NCBI RefSeq assembly: GCF_039543225.1
Contig: NZ_BAABJI010000002.1
Span: 1,054,001-1,118,000 of the forward strand
DNA length: 64,000 nucleotides
From: Mucilaginibacter defluvii
GTDB taxonomy: Bacteria > Bacteroidota > Bacteroidia > Sphingobacteriales > Sphingobacteriaceae
Direction: 5' to 3'
Position 1 is the stretch's first letter. Every line of letters begins with the position of its first letter. A program made the position numbers and the translations under genes. A model generated the notes under the pieces. It was not told where the DNA came from. It saw only the letters and a program-made list of their open reading frames with translations, and ran no database searches. Of the stretch, positions 17,570-26,494 are shown piece after piece.

Positions 17570-20500
17570 CAGTATTTATAAAATTGCAATGGCCCTTCAG
17601 CCGCACCCACCACTAAATATTTATCCTTGCCTGCCTTTATTTGAATAGCCGATTTAACATCGCCGGTTACTGATAAGCCCGACAGCGGTTGTGGTACATA
17701 GCTAAATTTACCCTTGCCGTCGCCTTTCAACAAGGTACCATACCCGGCATCAATACTTCCAAATTTCAGGCGGTTGTTTGAGTGATTACCAAGCAGTAAC
17801 AGGTCGGTATTTTTATCGTTATCGAAATCGCCGGTTAAAATTTGCGTTGTTACCGTAAATTGCGCCTGCACAGGTAAAGCAACAGCCTCAAACTTGCCGC
17901 CGTTGTTTACGAAACAAGTGGTTTCGGTTGTGTTGATGCTGAGCATACTCGCCTTTGATAGTTCCTCAGGCGTGAATATCTCCTTCATTGTAGCATCGGA
18001 GTAGGCGCTATAGGATGCAAACCTGCGGCGCATAGGGTAGATCTGCTCGTTAAGCTCATCACGGCTCACAAACGGATAGCTTTTACCCTGCACGTAGAAA
18101 TTCAGGAAAGGATCAATGGAACCGTTGCCATCAAAGTCAGCATAGTATAATTCAGATGGTTGCTTGTCCGACGCGTTTAGCGGCGAATTAATTCCCATAT
18201 TACCTGCTATGATATCAGGCTTGCCATCACTATTTGCATCGGCAATGGTTAACGACATCCACACACCTTTTTTCGGGGTAGCGAAGTAATCAGCTGTTTT
18301 ATCAACAAAACCACCTGTGGTATTCAGGTACACCATTATCGGCATAAACTCACCGCAAACAACCAGGTCGGCACGTTTATCATTGTTAAGGTCGATCCAT
18401 TGCGCATCTGTTACCATGCCCGGCTTTGCTGATGATGCTACGGTAAATTTACCTTTGCCATCATTTAATAGCCAAAAACTATCCGGCGCGGTTGGATATT
18501 TACCGGGTACTACCCTGCCGCCTACAAACAGGTCAAGGTCGCCATCGTTATCAAAATCATACGGACGAACGCACGATTTGCTGTTTGCCCCGGTTTGCGA
18601 TGGCAATGCGGTTGGCGCCCATGTGAGGCTGCCTTTACCATCGTTAATATAAAGTTCATCCTCCAGGTTACCTGTGTTTGCCTCATAAGTAGCGTAACCG
18701 CCCTTGGCCAGGTATAGGTCAGGGAATTTATCACCATTGGCATCAAAAAAAGCAGCAGCGGCTACTGTACCTATATTTTGATCGTTACCACGTTTTAAAT
18801 CAGTTTCCTTAAACGTACCGCCCTGCTGTTGCAGGTATACTTTGCCTACTGTTGTATTATCGGCACTGCTGATGTAAATATCCTGTAAGCCATCGCCATT
18901 AATATCGGCAGTAACCATAACCGGCGATGTTTTCGAGTACATGAACATCATCAGCAACTGGCGTTTAAAATCATTAATAACCAATGCCTGCTGATTAAAA
19001 TCGACCAGTGGTTTTTGCTTGGTGAATATTGTTTTGGTACTGGTTAATGCTTCTTTAAATGACGCAGTTGAATTCTGCTCAACCTGCAAACGTTGATTAA
19101 CGGCCGGGTTACCAATAACCTGCACCATTTGATCGGGCCAGATAATTTTTATTGAATCCACTTTTTTAGTATCGCCCAAACCAAAATTCAGTATGGTTGA
19201 TGTACTGCTTAAATAGCCCCGGTTAGGATTTACTTCCTGGTATTGGGCGCCTGTTGTACCGTACAAATAAACCTTTGCCCCTACCGCATTTGGGTTTGGC
19301 TTTTTGCCATTGAGTTTAATGGCCAGGTAATTGTTATTCGCAGCGTTACGGGTGTTTTCGTAAATTGATGCTGGCTGATTGATATTGTTTATGATCAGAT
19401 CCAGATCACCATCATTATCCAAATCAGCATAAATAGCTCCGCTTGATATGCTCGTCTCTGTTAAGCCCCATTCCGTTTGCTTATTGCTGAAAGTGAGGTT
19501 GTGGTTATTGCTGAAAATGTAATTAGGCAATTTGGTTGAAGGCATAGCCTTGATCAGCTCCATTAGCAGGAACGGCTCTTTGTTCATGGCTTTTTTGATC
19601 TTGTAATCGCCCCAATAGCGTAAAAAATCCTTGTTGGTGTAATCGCGCAGGTAACCGTTGCTGATGAAGATGTCCTTATAACCATCATTATCAAAATCAG
19701 CTATCAGCGGGCACCAGCTCCAATCGGTAGCGGCCACTCCCGCCATGTTAGCTATTTCACTGAACGTGCCATCGCCATTATTGAGCTGCAGCATGTTGCG
19801 CATATATTGTTTGTAGAGATCCTGCTTAAGCATTAGCTCAAAAGACTCATAATTTTCTTCGAGTTGTAATGATTTTTGCCTGTGGTTATCCTCGGGCAAC
19901 ATATCAAGGGTCAGGATGTCGGGTAAACCATCGTTGTTATAGTCGGCAATATCAACCCCCATCGAGAAATGCGACATATGCCTCAGCATTTTCTTCGATG
20001 CATCGGTAAATGTTTTGTTGTGATTGTTAATGTAAATGTAATCAGGCTCGTTGTAATCATTGGTAACATAAACATCCTGCCAGCCGTCCATATTAATATC
20101 GGCAATGGCAATGCCCAAACCAAACGTCAGCGGATTTTGGATGATACCCGCCTTCGTAGATACATCAGTAAATTTATTGTTATTGTTCTCGAACAGTTTG
20201 TTGCCCGCCAGCATATCCGTTTCGTTTTTATAACGGGCCAGCTCCATGTTATCAATTTTTTTGATATTATGGTTCAGCAAAAACATGTCGAGGTCACCGT
20301 CGTTATCATAGTCAAAAAACGCGGCTTGCGTACTGTAACCCGGGTCGTCGAGGCCGTAAGCGGCTGCTTCTTCCTTAAACTTATTATTGCCCTGGTTGAT
20401 GAAGAGTTGATTACGGCGCTGGTTATTTTCAACCTTGCCTGAGTAGCATACGTAAATATCTAATAGTCCGTCGCCGTTAACATCGGCCATGGTAACGCCT

Positions 20501-20850
20501 GTTTTCCATGAGCCCGACCGGCCGGCCAGTTCCTTGCAGGCATCTTTGGTGATGTCCTTAAATTTCAGTCCGCCTAAATTAAGGTATAATTTATTAGGTT
20601 GCATATTGGCGGTAAACATCAGGTCAGTTAAACCATCGTTGTTGATGTCCCCCGCGGCTACGCCGCCGCCATTGTAAAAGTATTCGTACGAGAGTACGTT
20701 AAGCGATTCTGTTTCATTTATGGCATTTGAAAAAGTAATGCCCGTTTGTTTTGCATCAAGCTGCCTGAATAAAGGCTGCTGCGCAAACACATTAAAAGGT
20801 ACAGCAAATGCCGCCGTAACACACAAAGCGAACGATCTCCACCCGGCCAT
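17569..20850 (-). CDS. FG-GAP (VCBS) repeat protein with ASPIC/UnbV domain, CRTAC1-like
   Basis: A 1093-residue secreted protein (signal peptide 1-23, FNVFAQ). It is built of beta-propeller repeats with calcium-binding loops of the form DxNxDGxxD, such as GDINNDGLTDLMF, ADVNGDGLLDIYV and FDYDNDGDLDMFL; I count about seven before and seven after the middle. An ASPIC/UnbV module lies near residues 510-590 (NPNAVGAKVYLYG, then IKIIWPD). The architecture suggests two propellers for protein-protein or glycan contact outside the cell. It follows susD after a strong hairpin and overlaps the haloperoxidase-like gene by one base. No enzymatic activity is known for the family. Confidence 0.88.
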   Translation of the reverse strand: MAGWRSFALCVTAAFAVPFNVFAQQPLFRQLDAKQTGITFSNAINETESLNVLSYEYFYNGGGVAAGDINNDGLTDLMFTANMQPNKLYLNLGGLKFKDITKDACKELAGRSGSWKTGVTMADVNGDGLLDIYVCYSGKVENNQRRNQLFINQGNNKFKEEAAAYGLDDPGYSTQAAFFDYDNDGDLDMFLLNHNIKKIDNMELARYKNETDMLAGNKLFENNNNKFTDVSTKAGIIQNPLTFGLGIAIADINMDGWQDVYVTNDYNEPDYIYINNHNKTFTDASKKMLRHMSHFSMGVDIADYNNDGLPDILTLDMLPEDNHRQKSLQLEENYESFELMLKQDLYKQYMRNMLQLNNGDGTFSEIANMAGVAATDWSWCPLIADFDNDGYKDIFISNGYLRDYTNKDFLRYWGDYKIKKAMNKEPFLLMELIKAMPSTKLPNYIFSNNHNLTFSNKQTEWGLTETSISSGAIYADLDNDGDLDLIINNINQPASIYENTRNAANNNYLAIKLNGKKPNPNAVGAKVYLYGTTGAQYQEVNPNRGYLSSTSTILNFGLGDTKKVDSIKIIWPDQMVQVIGNPAVNQRLQVEQNSTASFKEALTSTKTIFTKQKPLVDFNQQALVINDFKRQLLMMFMYSKTSPVMVTADINGDGLQDIYISSADNTTVGKVYLQQQGGTFKETDLKRGNDQNIGTVAAAAFFDANGDKFPDLYLAKGGYATYEANTGNLEDELYINDGKGSLTWAPTALPSQTGANSKSCVRPYDFDNDGDLDLFVGGRVVPGKYPTAPDSFWLLNDGKGKFTVASSAKPGMVTDAQWIDLNNDKRADLVVCGEFMPIMVYLNTTGGFVDKTADYFATPKKGVWMSLTIADANSDGKPDIIAGNMGINSPLNASDKQPSELYYADFDGNGSIDPFLNFYVQGKSYPFVSRDELNEQIYPMRRRFASYSAYSDATMKEIFTPEELSKASMLSINTTETTCFVNNGGKFEAVALPVQAQFTVTTQILTGDFDNDKNTDLLLLGNHSNNRLKFGSIDAGYGTLLKGDGKGKFSYVPQPLSGLSVTGDVKSAIQIKAGKDKYLVVGAAEGPLQFYKY

Positions 20851-20880
20851 AATAAACTGAATCGGAAGAAAAAATAAATG

Positions 20881-20936
20881 AGAAAAAAGAATAATTAATA
20901 ATTACAACCCATTTCCGGGTTGTAATTATTAATTAT
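20881..20936 (-). terminator. Strong hairpin with U-tract after susCD
   Basis: A perfect 20-bp stem (20891-20910 with 20917-20936; core GGGTTGTAATTATTAAT) and a 6-base loop lie between susD and the FG-GAP gene. On the minus strand it is followed by TCTTTTTTCT, giving a textbook intrinsic terminator. Since the downstream genes have the same direction, it may act as a partial terminator that keeps susCD transcripts more abundant, or as a 3-prime stabiliser. Confidence 0.85.
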
Positions 20937-20946
20937 AAAAGAAAAG

Positions 20947-22542
20947 TTATTGCTTATCCCACCAAACACGGGTAGCAAAATTATCAGGGCCCTGGCGTTG
21001 AACCGCTGCCTGGTAATTAGCACCATTAGTTTGCAATAATGTGGTTGGGTAAGGCATTCTGCGCGGAACCTGACCTGTGATAAACTGACCTGCATAAGTT
21101 ATCGGCGTTAATACAGGGAAACCTGATCTTCTCCAATTAGCAAATGTTTCGTTGAAGTTGAAGGTAGTTGATGTAACTACATAATATTCCATGTTTATTT
21201 GCTCTAAAGCAGTTGCCGAAACTAACGGGTGCGCAGCAACATACGTTGCGATAGCAGCACTATTAACAGCAGCAGCTCCTGAAGTGTTATATTGAGCAAG
21301 TGAAGCCATGTCCGCAGTTAATGCGTTAGCATAATGTGTAGCTGCAGAACCTGTACTCCAACCCCTTGTGGCAGCCTCGGCTAACAATAGCTCAGATTCG
21401 CCATAAGTATAGATGAAGTTAGCGCTGGTTCTCTCAGCATAAACCTGTAAGCGCGGGCGAGAATATTTGCCTAGGGGTGCAGGAGCATCAGTAGCTGAAG
21501 CGGCCGGAGTAGCACCAGGATAACCGGGAGCATTTGAAATGTCTCTCGAACCACCGGTAGTTACATAGCCATTAGGCATACCCATTTGCAGGCTGTAAGT
21601 AGTTATACCCGGTTTGGTACGGTCCTCATTAGCTGCCTTACCATTACCATCAGTAATTTCGGCAATAGCAGATACACGAGGGTCATTGCTTGATTTCATA
21701 AAATCAATCAATGTTTTACCCCAGCGCACTTCCCTGAAATCATCAGTAACCAATAAAGCGTCAGAATTACTGCTGGTGTTACCATTGGCATCGGTCATTA
21801 CCTTAGCGTTATCAGCAATAGAGCTCATGGTACCGCCTGCATAGGCTTTTTCAGCATATGTTTTAGCAGTAGCAGCGTCAACCTTAGTTAAACGCATTGC
21901 AGCTTTCAACATCAGCGAGTAACCCAAACGTTTCCACTGCGCGATGTTACCGCCGTAGAAAAGATCCGCTGTAGGTGTTGCTTTTGACGCGTCGAGTGCT
22001 GCAGTAGCTTGCTCTAATTGCGACAGGATAGCTCTGTAGATATCTTCTTGCTTGTCAAATACAGGCTCAAAAATGCCATTTTTTGCTTGTGAAGCCTGTG
22101 AATATGGCGCGTCACCATGTAAGTCGGTAACACGTTGTATAAACATTGCCTGTAAGATAGTGGCACAAGCCTCAAGGTTAGCATACTCAGGTTTGTCTTT
22201 TATCAGATTTTTCATCTCATATACCAATGACAATGCCTGATAGCTACGGTTCCAGGTGCGGTTAAAATAACCGGTACCACCACCACCGTATACATATTTA
22301 TCGCCATTGCTGTAGTAGCTGAATGTTGACGCTAATGACTGCATCCACATGCTTTGAAACAGCAACTGATCATATCCGGTTTGTGAAAACGTAATCTGGG
22401 CCTGCGACATCAGGTAATTGGGGTTGATCAACTCATCCGTAAGTTTGTCTGGCTGCGTATTTACCTCTTCAAAATTTTTGGTACAACTTGTTACGAGAGA
22501 AGCTCCCGCTAACAAAAACCCAATAATATATCGTTTTTTCAT
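20947..22542 (-). CDS. SusD/RagB-type outer-membrane glycan-binding lipoprotein
   Basis: A 531-residue surface lipoprotein. The signal peptide ends in a lipobox with the lipidated cysteine C20 (SLVTSC). The text NFEEVNTQPDKLTDELINPNYL and the Trp/Tyr-rich helices around 60-100 match the SusD-like group often annotated as nutrient-binding outer-membrane lipoprotein; TPR-like helices follow. SusD proteins cap the SusC barrel and capture oligosaccharides. The gene follows susC after 4 bp and ends at a strong hairpin. The ligand is inferred only from the neighbouring hydrolases. Confidence 0.93.
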   Translation of the reverse strand: MKKRYIIGFLLAGASLVTSCTKNFEEVNTQPDKLTDELINPNYLMSQAQITFSQTGYDQLLFQSMWMQSLASTFSYYSNGDKYVYGGGGTGYFNRTWNRSYQALSLVYEMKNLIKDKPEYANLEACATILQAMFIQRVTDLHGDAPYSQASQAKNGIFEPVFDKQEDIYRAILSQLEQATAALDASKATPTADLFYGGNIAQWKRLGYSLMLKAAMRLTKVDAATAKTYAEKAYAGGTMSSIADNAKVMTDANGNTSSNSDALLVTDDFREVRWGKTLIDFMKSSNDPRVSAIAEITDGNGKAANEDRTKPGITTYSLQMGMPNGYVTTGGSRDISNAPGYPGATPAASATDAPAPLGKYSRPRLQVYAERTSANFIYTYGESELLLAEAATRGWSTGSAATHYANALTADMASLAQYNTSGAAAVNSAAIATYVAAHPLVSATALEQINMEYYVVTSTTFNFNETFANWRRSGFPVLTPITYAGQFITGQVPRRMPYPTTLLQTNGANYQAAVQRQGPDNFATRVWWDKQ

Positions 22543-22546
22543 CTCG

Positions 22547-25500
22547 TTAGTTTTTGAATTTAAAGTTTACGTTTAAACCATAAGTTCTGGTGAAAGGTAA
22601 GCTGGTACCTTCAATACCGGCATATCTTGGATCAGCAGAGAAGCCTGACTCAGGATCGATGTTTTTGGTCTTTCTCATGATCGTCCAAAGGTTACGGCCT
22701 ACTGCAGAAACACCAATGCTGCTGAACGGAGTACCTCTCAGGAATGCAGCATTAAAGGTATAACCTAAAGTTATCTGGCGCAATTTGATAAAGCTACCAT
22801 CTAATACGGATACCGCACCTACGTTACGTGATAATGCCTGATAGTAAGTTTGTGCAGGAGCAGCCGTGGTGTTTGTAGCACCTGATTCAGTAACACCCTG
22901 ACCAACCACACCGCCTTCACGGCCTTCCAACGTAAGTTTATTTAAACCTCTGAAAATACTTCCGTTTTCAGTAGCTGAAAGCACTTTGTTACCAAAACGG
23001 TAATCAACCAGGAAGCTTAAGTTAAATTGTTTATAGTTGAATGTGTTGTTAAAACCACCGTAAATTTTAGGGATGGTTGAGCCCATAGCTTTCAACTCGC
23101 CGCGTTGTGGCAATCCGTCACCATCATATACGATGTTACCGGCAGCATCACGTTTGTAATCACTGGCCAGAATTTGCGGACCAGCTAAACCAACTACAAG
23201 CGCTGTAATAGCGGTACCTGAACTTGCCGCAGGACGGTAAGTACCAAAGTTTACGTTATTTTCCAAATCATCAGTTGACAGGATCTTGTTCTTAACAAAA
23301 GTAAAGTTGAATGACGGCGTCCAGCTGAAGTCTGATTTTCTTACCGGTGTACCATGAATTTCGACCTCTAAACCACGGTTTTGAGTTGAGCCTGTACCGA
23401 TGTAACGGTTGGTGTAACCGGCCGTCCAGTCAGTTTGAGCATTGATGATCTCATCCTTGGTTTTACGTGAGAAATAAGTAATGTCAAAACCCAATCTGTC
23501 ACCCCAGAATTTCATCTCTAAACCAGCCTCAAGCTCTTGCAATCTGTATGGTTTCAAAAACAAGTTGGGCAACTGGCTGCTGAAACCCGCAGCAGGTATG
23601 CCGTTAATTGAATTGTTCAGATCATAATAAACTGTGTTAGCGTATGGCTTCGCATCAGCGCTTGTTTGCGCATATGATAAACGTACTTTACCTAAATCAA
23701 GGCCATTTATCTGATATAATTCAGAGAAGATAAAGCTACCTGCAACAGATGGCGAGAATATACCGGGACCAACTGATTTAGAAATCGAGCTGTAATAGTC
23801 ATAACGGCCGGTTGTACTCAATACAAAGAAATTCTTGAATGAAAAATCAGCTGAGTAGTACGCAGAATTTACTTGATTAGCAGATAGATCATTATACGGT
23901 CCTGAATCTCTCGTTCTAAAGTTTCTTAAACTATAAAAATATGGGATGATAAATCCATTTTGACCGTTGATATAAGTACCGGTAAGATTTGACTTACGAA
24001 TGTTACCACCAACGCTTAAGTCTAAATCCAACAAGTCTTTAACTAAGTTACGCTTAGCGTTAATTAATACGTCCGCGTTAAACTCTGTAGTTTGCAGGTT
24101 GGTTTGATTCATAGTACCGTTATCGTTACGGTAAGCAGTACCTGTTGGCTCAATATCAACCCTTAAATCGTTACTGTTATCATAACCTAAACGGCCTTGA
24201 ACATATAACCAGTTGGTTAAATCGTACTTTGCAGAAAGTGAAGATATTAAACGATTACGTTTAACATTTTTCTGGAAAAAGTTAGCAGCGAAATATGGGT
24301 TAGTAACATAAGTATCATCCGTAAAGGTTAGCTCCTTACCTCCGGTTGTAGTGCCTGGCGAAAGGGTCTTGATATCTTGATTCGGCGCCAGGAAAAGACC
24401 GTTGTTCGGGTTACCCGGGCCATCGCTCAAACCCGACCTGTTCTTAGAATTCTCGAGTACATAATTAGCTACCACACTAATATTCAACCTTTTGGTAACT
24501 TGCTGGCTACCGTTAAAGTTAAAGGTTTTCCTGTCTAAATAACTGTTTGGTACAATTGAATTGGCACGCAGGTTTGACAGCGATAAACGGAAAGCACCTG
24601 TTTCGTTACCACCGGTAAACGAAGCGGTGTTGGTAAAGCTTGGTGCAGTACGGTAAAAATCAATGTAATTAGATACCGGAGAATACGGATGCATTTTACC
24701 GTCGATCTGCATTACATCAGATCCATCCATTCTGGTACCCCAGGCAAGGCTACCTGATAAACGGGCCGCATCAAGTGTAGTAGGTTTTACTCCTTGTATA
24801 CCCTGACCATAAACTTGCTGGAAATCGGTATTATCAACCGCTTTATCAAACTGAACGTTGCTATTAAATTCAATACCAAACTGAGAGTTCTTTTTACCCG
24901 ATTTGGTAGTAATTAAAATTACACCGTTGGATGCACGTGTACCATATAGAGCCGAAGCGGTCTGTCCTTTCAATACAGTCATTGATTCGATATCGTCAGA
25001 GTTGATGTTTGAGATACCATCGCCATAGTCGGCACCGCCCCACTCGCCAGACTGGCCTCTTTGTGTATTATCCATCGGCACACCGTTGATAACATAAAGC
25101 GGGCCGCCTGCGGTAAAGCTGGTTAAACCGCGCAATAATACCCTCGCTGATGAACCCGGACCACCGTTTGAACCGCCTACACTTAAACCGGCAACGCGGC
25201 CTTGTAATGATAAAGCAACGTTGGTTTCCTTAGCTTTGTTTAAAGCCTCGCCATTTACCGTTGTTACAGCGTAACCCAGTTTCTTTTGTTCTTTAGTGAT
25301 ACCTAAAGCGGTTACAACAACCTCTTTAAGGTCTGTTTGCGATGGCTGTAAAGTTACATTAATAACTGTTTTACCTGCTACGGCTACCTCTTGAGATTGG
25401 TAACCTATAAATGAGAATACCAGCGTACCGTTATCTGGCGCGTTGATAGAGAATTTACCTGAAGCATCAGTAACGGTGCCTGCGGTTGAGCCTTTAACGG

Positions 25501-25717
25501 CTACAGATACACCCGGAAGCGGAGCTCCTTTTTCATCAACCACCCTACCGGTAACGGCTACAGGGGCTATTGTTTTTTTAACTGATACCGGCGCCGCTGC
25601 AACAGTGTTGCTGAAATTGGTTGCGGCCACGGCTAACATAGAGAACTTAAAAATTAATGAGGCTTTTTTTAGCCAGTACTTATCCCTTACACCCGATGGA
25701 TGTTCAAAATATTTCAT
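22547..25717 (-). CDS. SusC/RagA-type TonB-dependent outer-membrane transporter
   Basis: A 1056-residue TonB-dependent transporter. After an N-terminal signal region (to about 43, VAAAP) comes a carboxypeptidase-regulatory-like domain (about 55-135, GRVVDEKGAPLPGVSVAVKG), then a TonB box-like segment (DLKEVVVTALG), the plug (about 145-260) and a C-terminal barrel ending in FKFKN. There is no STN domain, so it should not signal to an anti-sigma factor; regulation is more likely by the ROK protein. It imports oligosaccharides captured by the SusD protein. It is the first gene of the minus-strand run that reaches to 7.7 kb. Confidence 0.95.
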   Translation of the reverse strand: MKYFEHPSGVRDKYWLKKASLIFKFSMLAVAATNFSNTVAAAPVSVKKTIAPVAVTGRVVDEKGAPLPGVSVAVKGSTAGTVTDASGKFSINAPDNGTLVFSFIGYQSQEVAVAGKTVINVTLQPSQTDLKEVVVTALGITKEQKKLGYAVTTVNGEALNKAKETNVALSLQGRVAGLSVGGSNGGPGSSARVLLRGLTSFTAGGPLYVINGVPMDNTQRGQSGEWGGADYGDGISNINSDDIESMTVLKGQTASALYGTRASNGVILITTKSGKKNSQFGIEFNSNVQFDKAVDNTDFQQVYGQGIQGVKPTTLDAARLSGSLAWGTRMDGSDVMQIDGKMHPYSPVSNYIDFYRTAPSFTNTASFTGGNETGAFRLSLSNLRANSIVPNSYLDRKTFNFNGSQQVTKRLNISVVANYVLENSKNRSGLSDGPGNPNNGLFLAPNQDIKTLSPGTTTGGKELTFTDDTYVTNPYFAANFFQKNVKRNRLISSLSAKYDLTNWLYVQGRLGYDNSNDLRVDIEPTGTAYRNDNGTMNQTNLQTTEFNADVLINAKRNLVKDLLDLDLSVGGNIRKSNLTGTYINGQNGFIIPYFYSLRNFRTRDSGPYNDLSANQVNSAYYSADFSFKNFFVLSTTGRYDYYSSISKSVGPGIFSPSVAGSFIFSELYQINGLDLGKVRLSYAQTSADAKPYANTVYYDLNNSINGIPAAGFSSQLPNLFLKPYRLQELEAGLEMKFWGDRLGFDITYFSRKTKDEIINAQTDWTAGYTNRYIGTGSTQNRGLEVEIHGTPVRKSDFSWTPSFNFTFVKNKILSTDDLENNVNFGTYRPAASSGTAITALVVGLAGPQILASDYKRDAAGNIVYDGDGLPQRGELKAMGSTIPKIYGGFNNTFNYKQFNLSFLVDYRFGNKVLSATENGSIFRGLNKLTLEGREGGVVGQGVTESGATNTTAAPAQTYYQALSRNVGAVSVLDGSFIKLRQITLGYTFNAAFLRGTPFSSIGVSAVGRNLWTIMRKTKNIDPESGFSADPRYAGIEGTSLPFTRTYGLNVNFKFKN

Positions 25718-25797
25718 AATTTTACTCGGTTAAAGTGACTTGATTATCAGGCAATAACAGCTGCCACTGGCATTGCCCTTAGTTAATTAGTTTCTTG

Positions 25798-25830
25798 CAG
25801 GAATTATTGATTATAATTCCTGTTTTTTTT
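25798..25830 (+). terminator. Perfect hairpin with T8 tail in the susC leader region
   Basis: CAGGAATTAT (25798-25807) and ATAATTCCTG (25813-25822) form a perfect 10-bp stem with a 5-base loop, followed by eight Ts on the plus strand. Oriented as a terminator it would stop plus-strand transcription, although no plus-strand gene lies before it. On the minus strand it would form a hairpin in the susC 5-prime leader, 81 bases before the start codon. Confidence 0.5.
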
Positions 25831-26457
25831 GCGGAGTACCGTTTATCTCATATTATATATCTTGTTTTAAGGTTAATAATCAATTAATAACATACATGTC
25901 TTTTTTAGCGTTGCAACAGGCCGCGCGGAATAGAACCCATAGGATATAGAACGGGTACCGCAAACCTTGATTTATATTGGAAAATTGATAGCGGGATGAT
26001 ATGCTCGATATCGATTGCAGAACTCAGAAAAAACTTGGCGGACCGATTGCCCACATTAGCTTTTTTTGATTTTTGATTAATGTACCAGGTAAAAATTTTA
26101 TACATATTATACCAGCTGCAATTAATATTTAAATGTATTGGCAATTTAACATTAATGTTACAAATGCAAAACAATTTTTAATTTTTTTTTCTAAACACAA
26201 ATCAAAATATTAAAAAACTGTAATCTTGACAATACTTTTTAAATATTTTAATTATTCACGAATATATAGTTTATTATTTCATTTAAAAAAGCCCTGATTT
26301 GAATTTTTTAATTGACCGTTTGACAGTTAAATTTAACATTAATCTACCAGTTTATGATTTTTGCAAGGTAAAACGTTATAACATTTTAATATTGTTAACA
26401 ATAATGCTGACTTATTAAAGGTTCAGCTAAAATGGTTTACCACTTGTAAAATAAAAT

Positions 26458-26465
26458 TAGCTTTG
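26458..26465 (+). promoter_or_regulatory. Possible -7 box for the acyl-CoA ligase gene
   Basis: TAGCTTTG fits the Bacteroidota -7 consensus TAnnTTTG and lies 30 bases before the start codon. No TTG element stands at the usual distance upstream; the nearest is only 11 bases away, so the call is tentative. Confidence 0.4.
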
Positions 26466-26494
26466 CTTTTTTTACAACAATCAATTGTACCTTA

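Larger units (their letters stand above)
25718..26494. other. Intergenic region between divergent susC and acyl-CoA ligase genes
   Basis: About 780 bases with no credible gene. The region is very AT-rich from about 26040 on, with several T- and A-runs. The only clear structures are the hairpin at 25798-25830 and a possible promoter box near 26458. It should hold the promoter of the glycan locus on the minus strand, but I could not place a convincing TAnnTTTG box for susC. Confidence 0.6.

Noticed and set aside
25905-26174. An 89-codon minus-strand frame in the large intergenic region
   Set aside because: The translation has no domain-like pattern, is rich in rare combinations from AT-rich DNA, and lies in a region without other coding signals.
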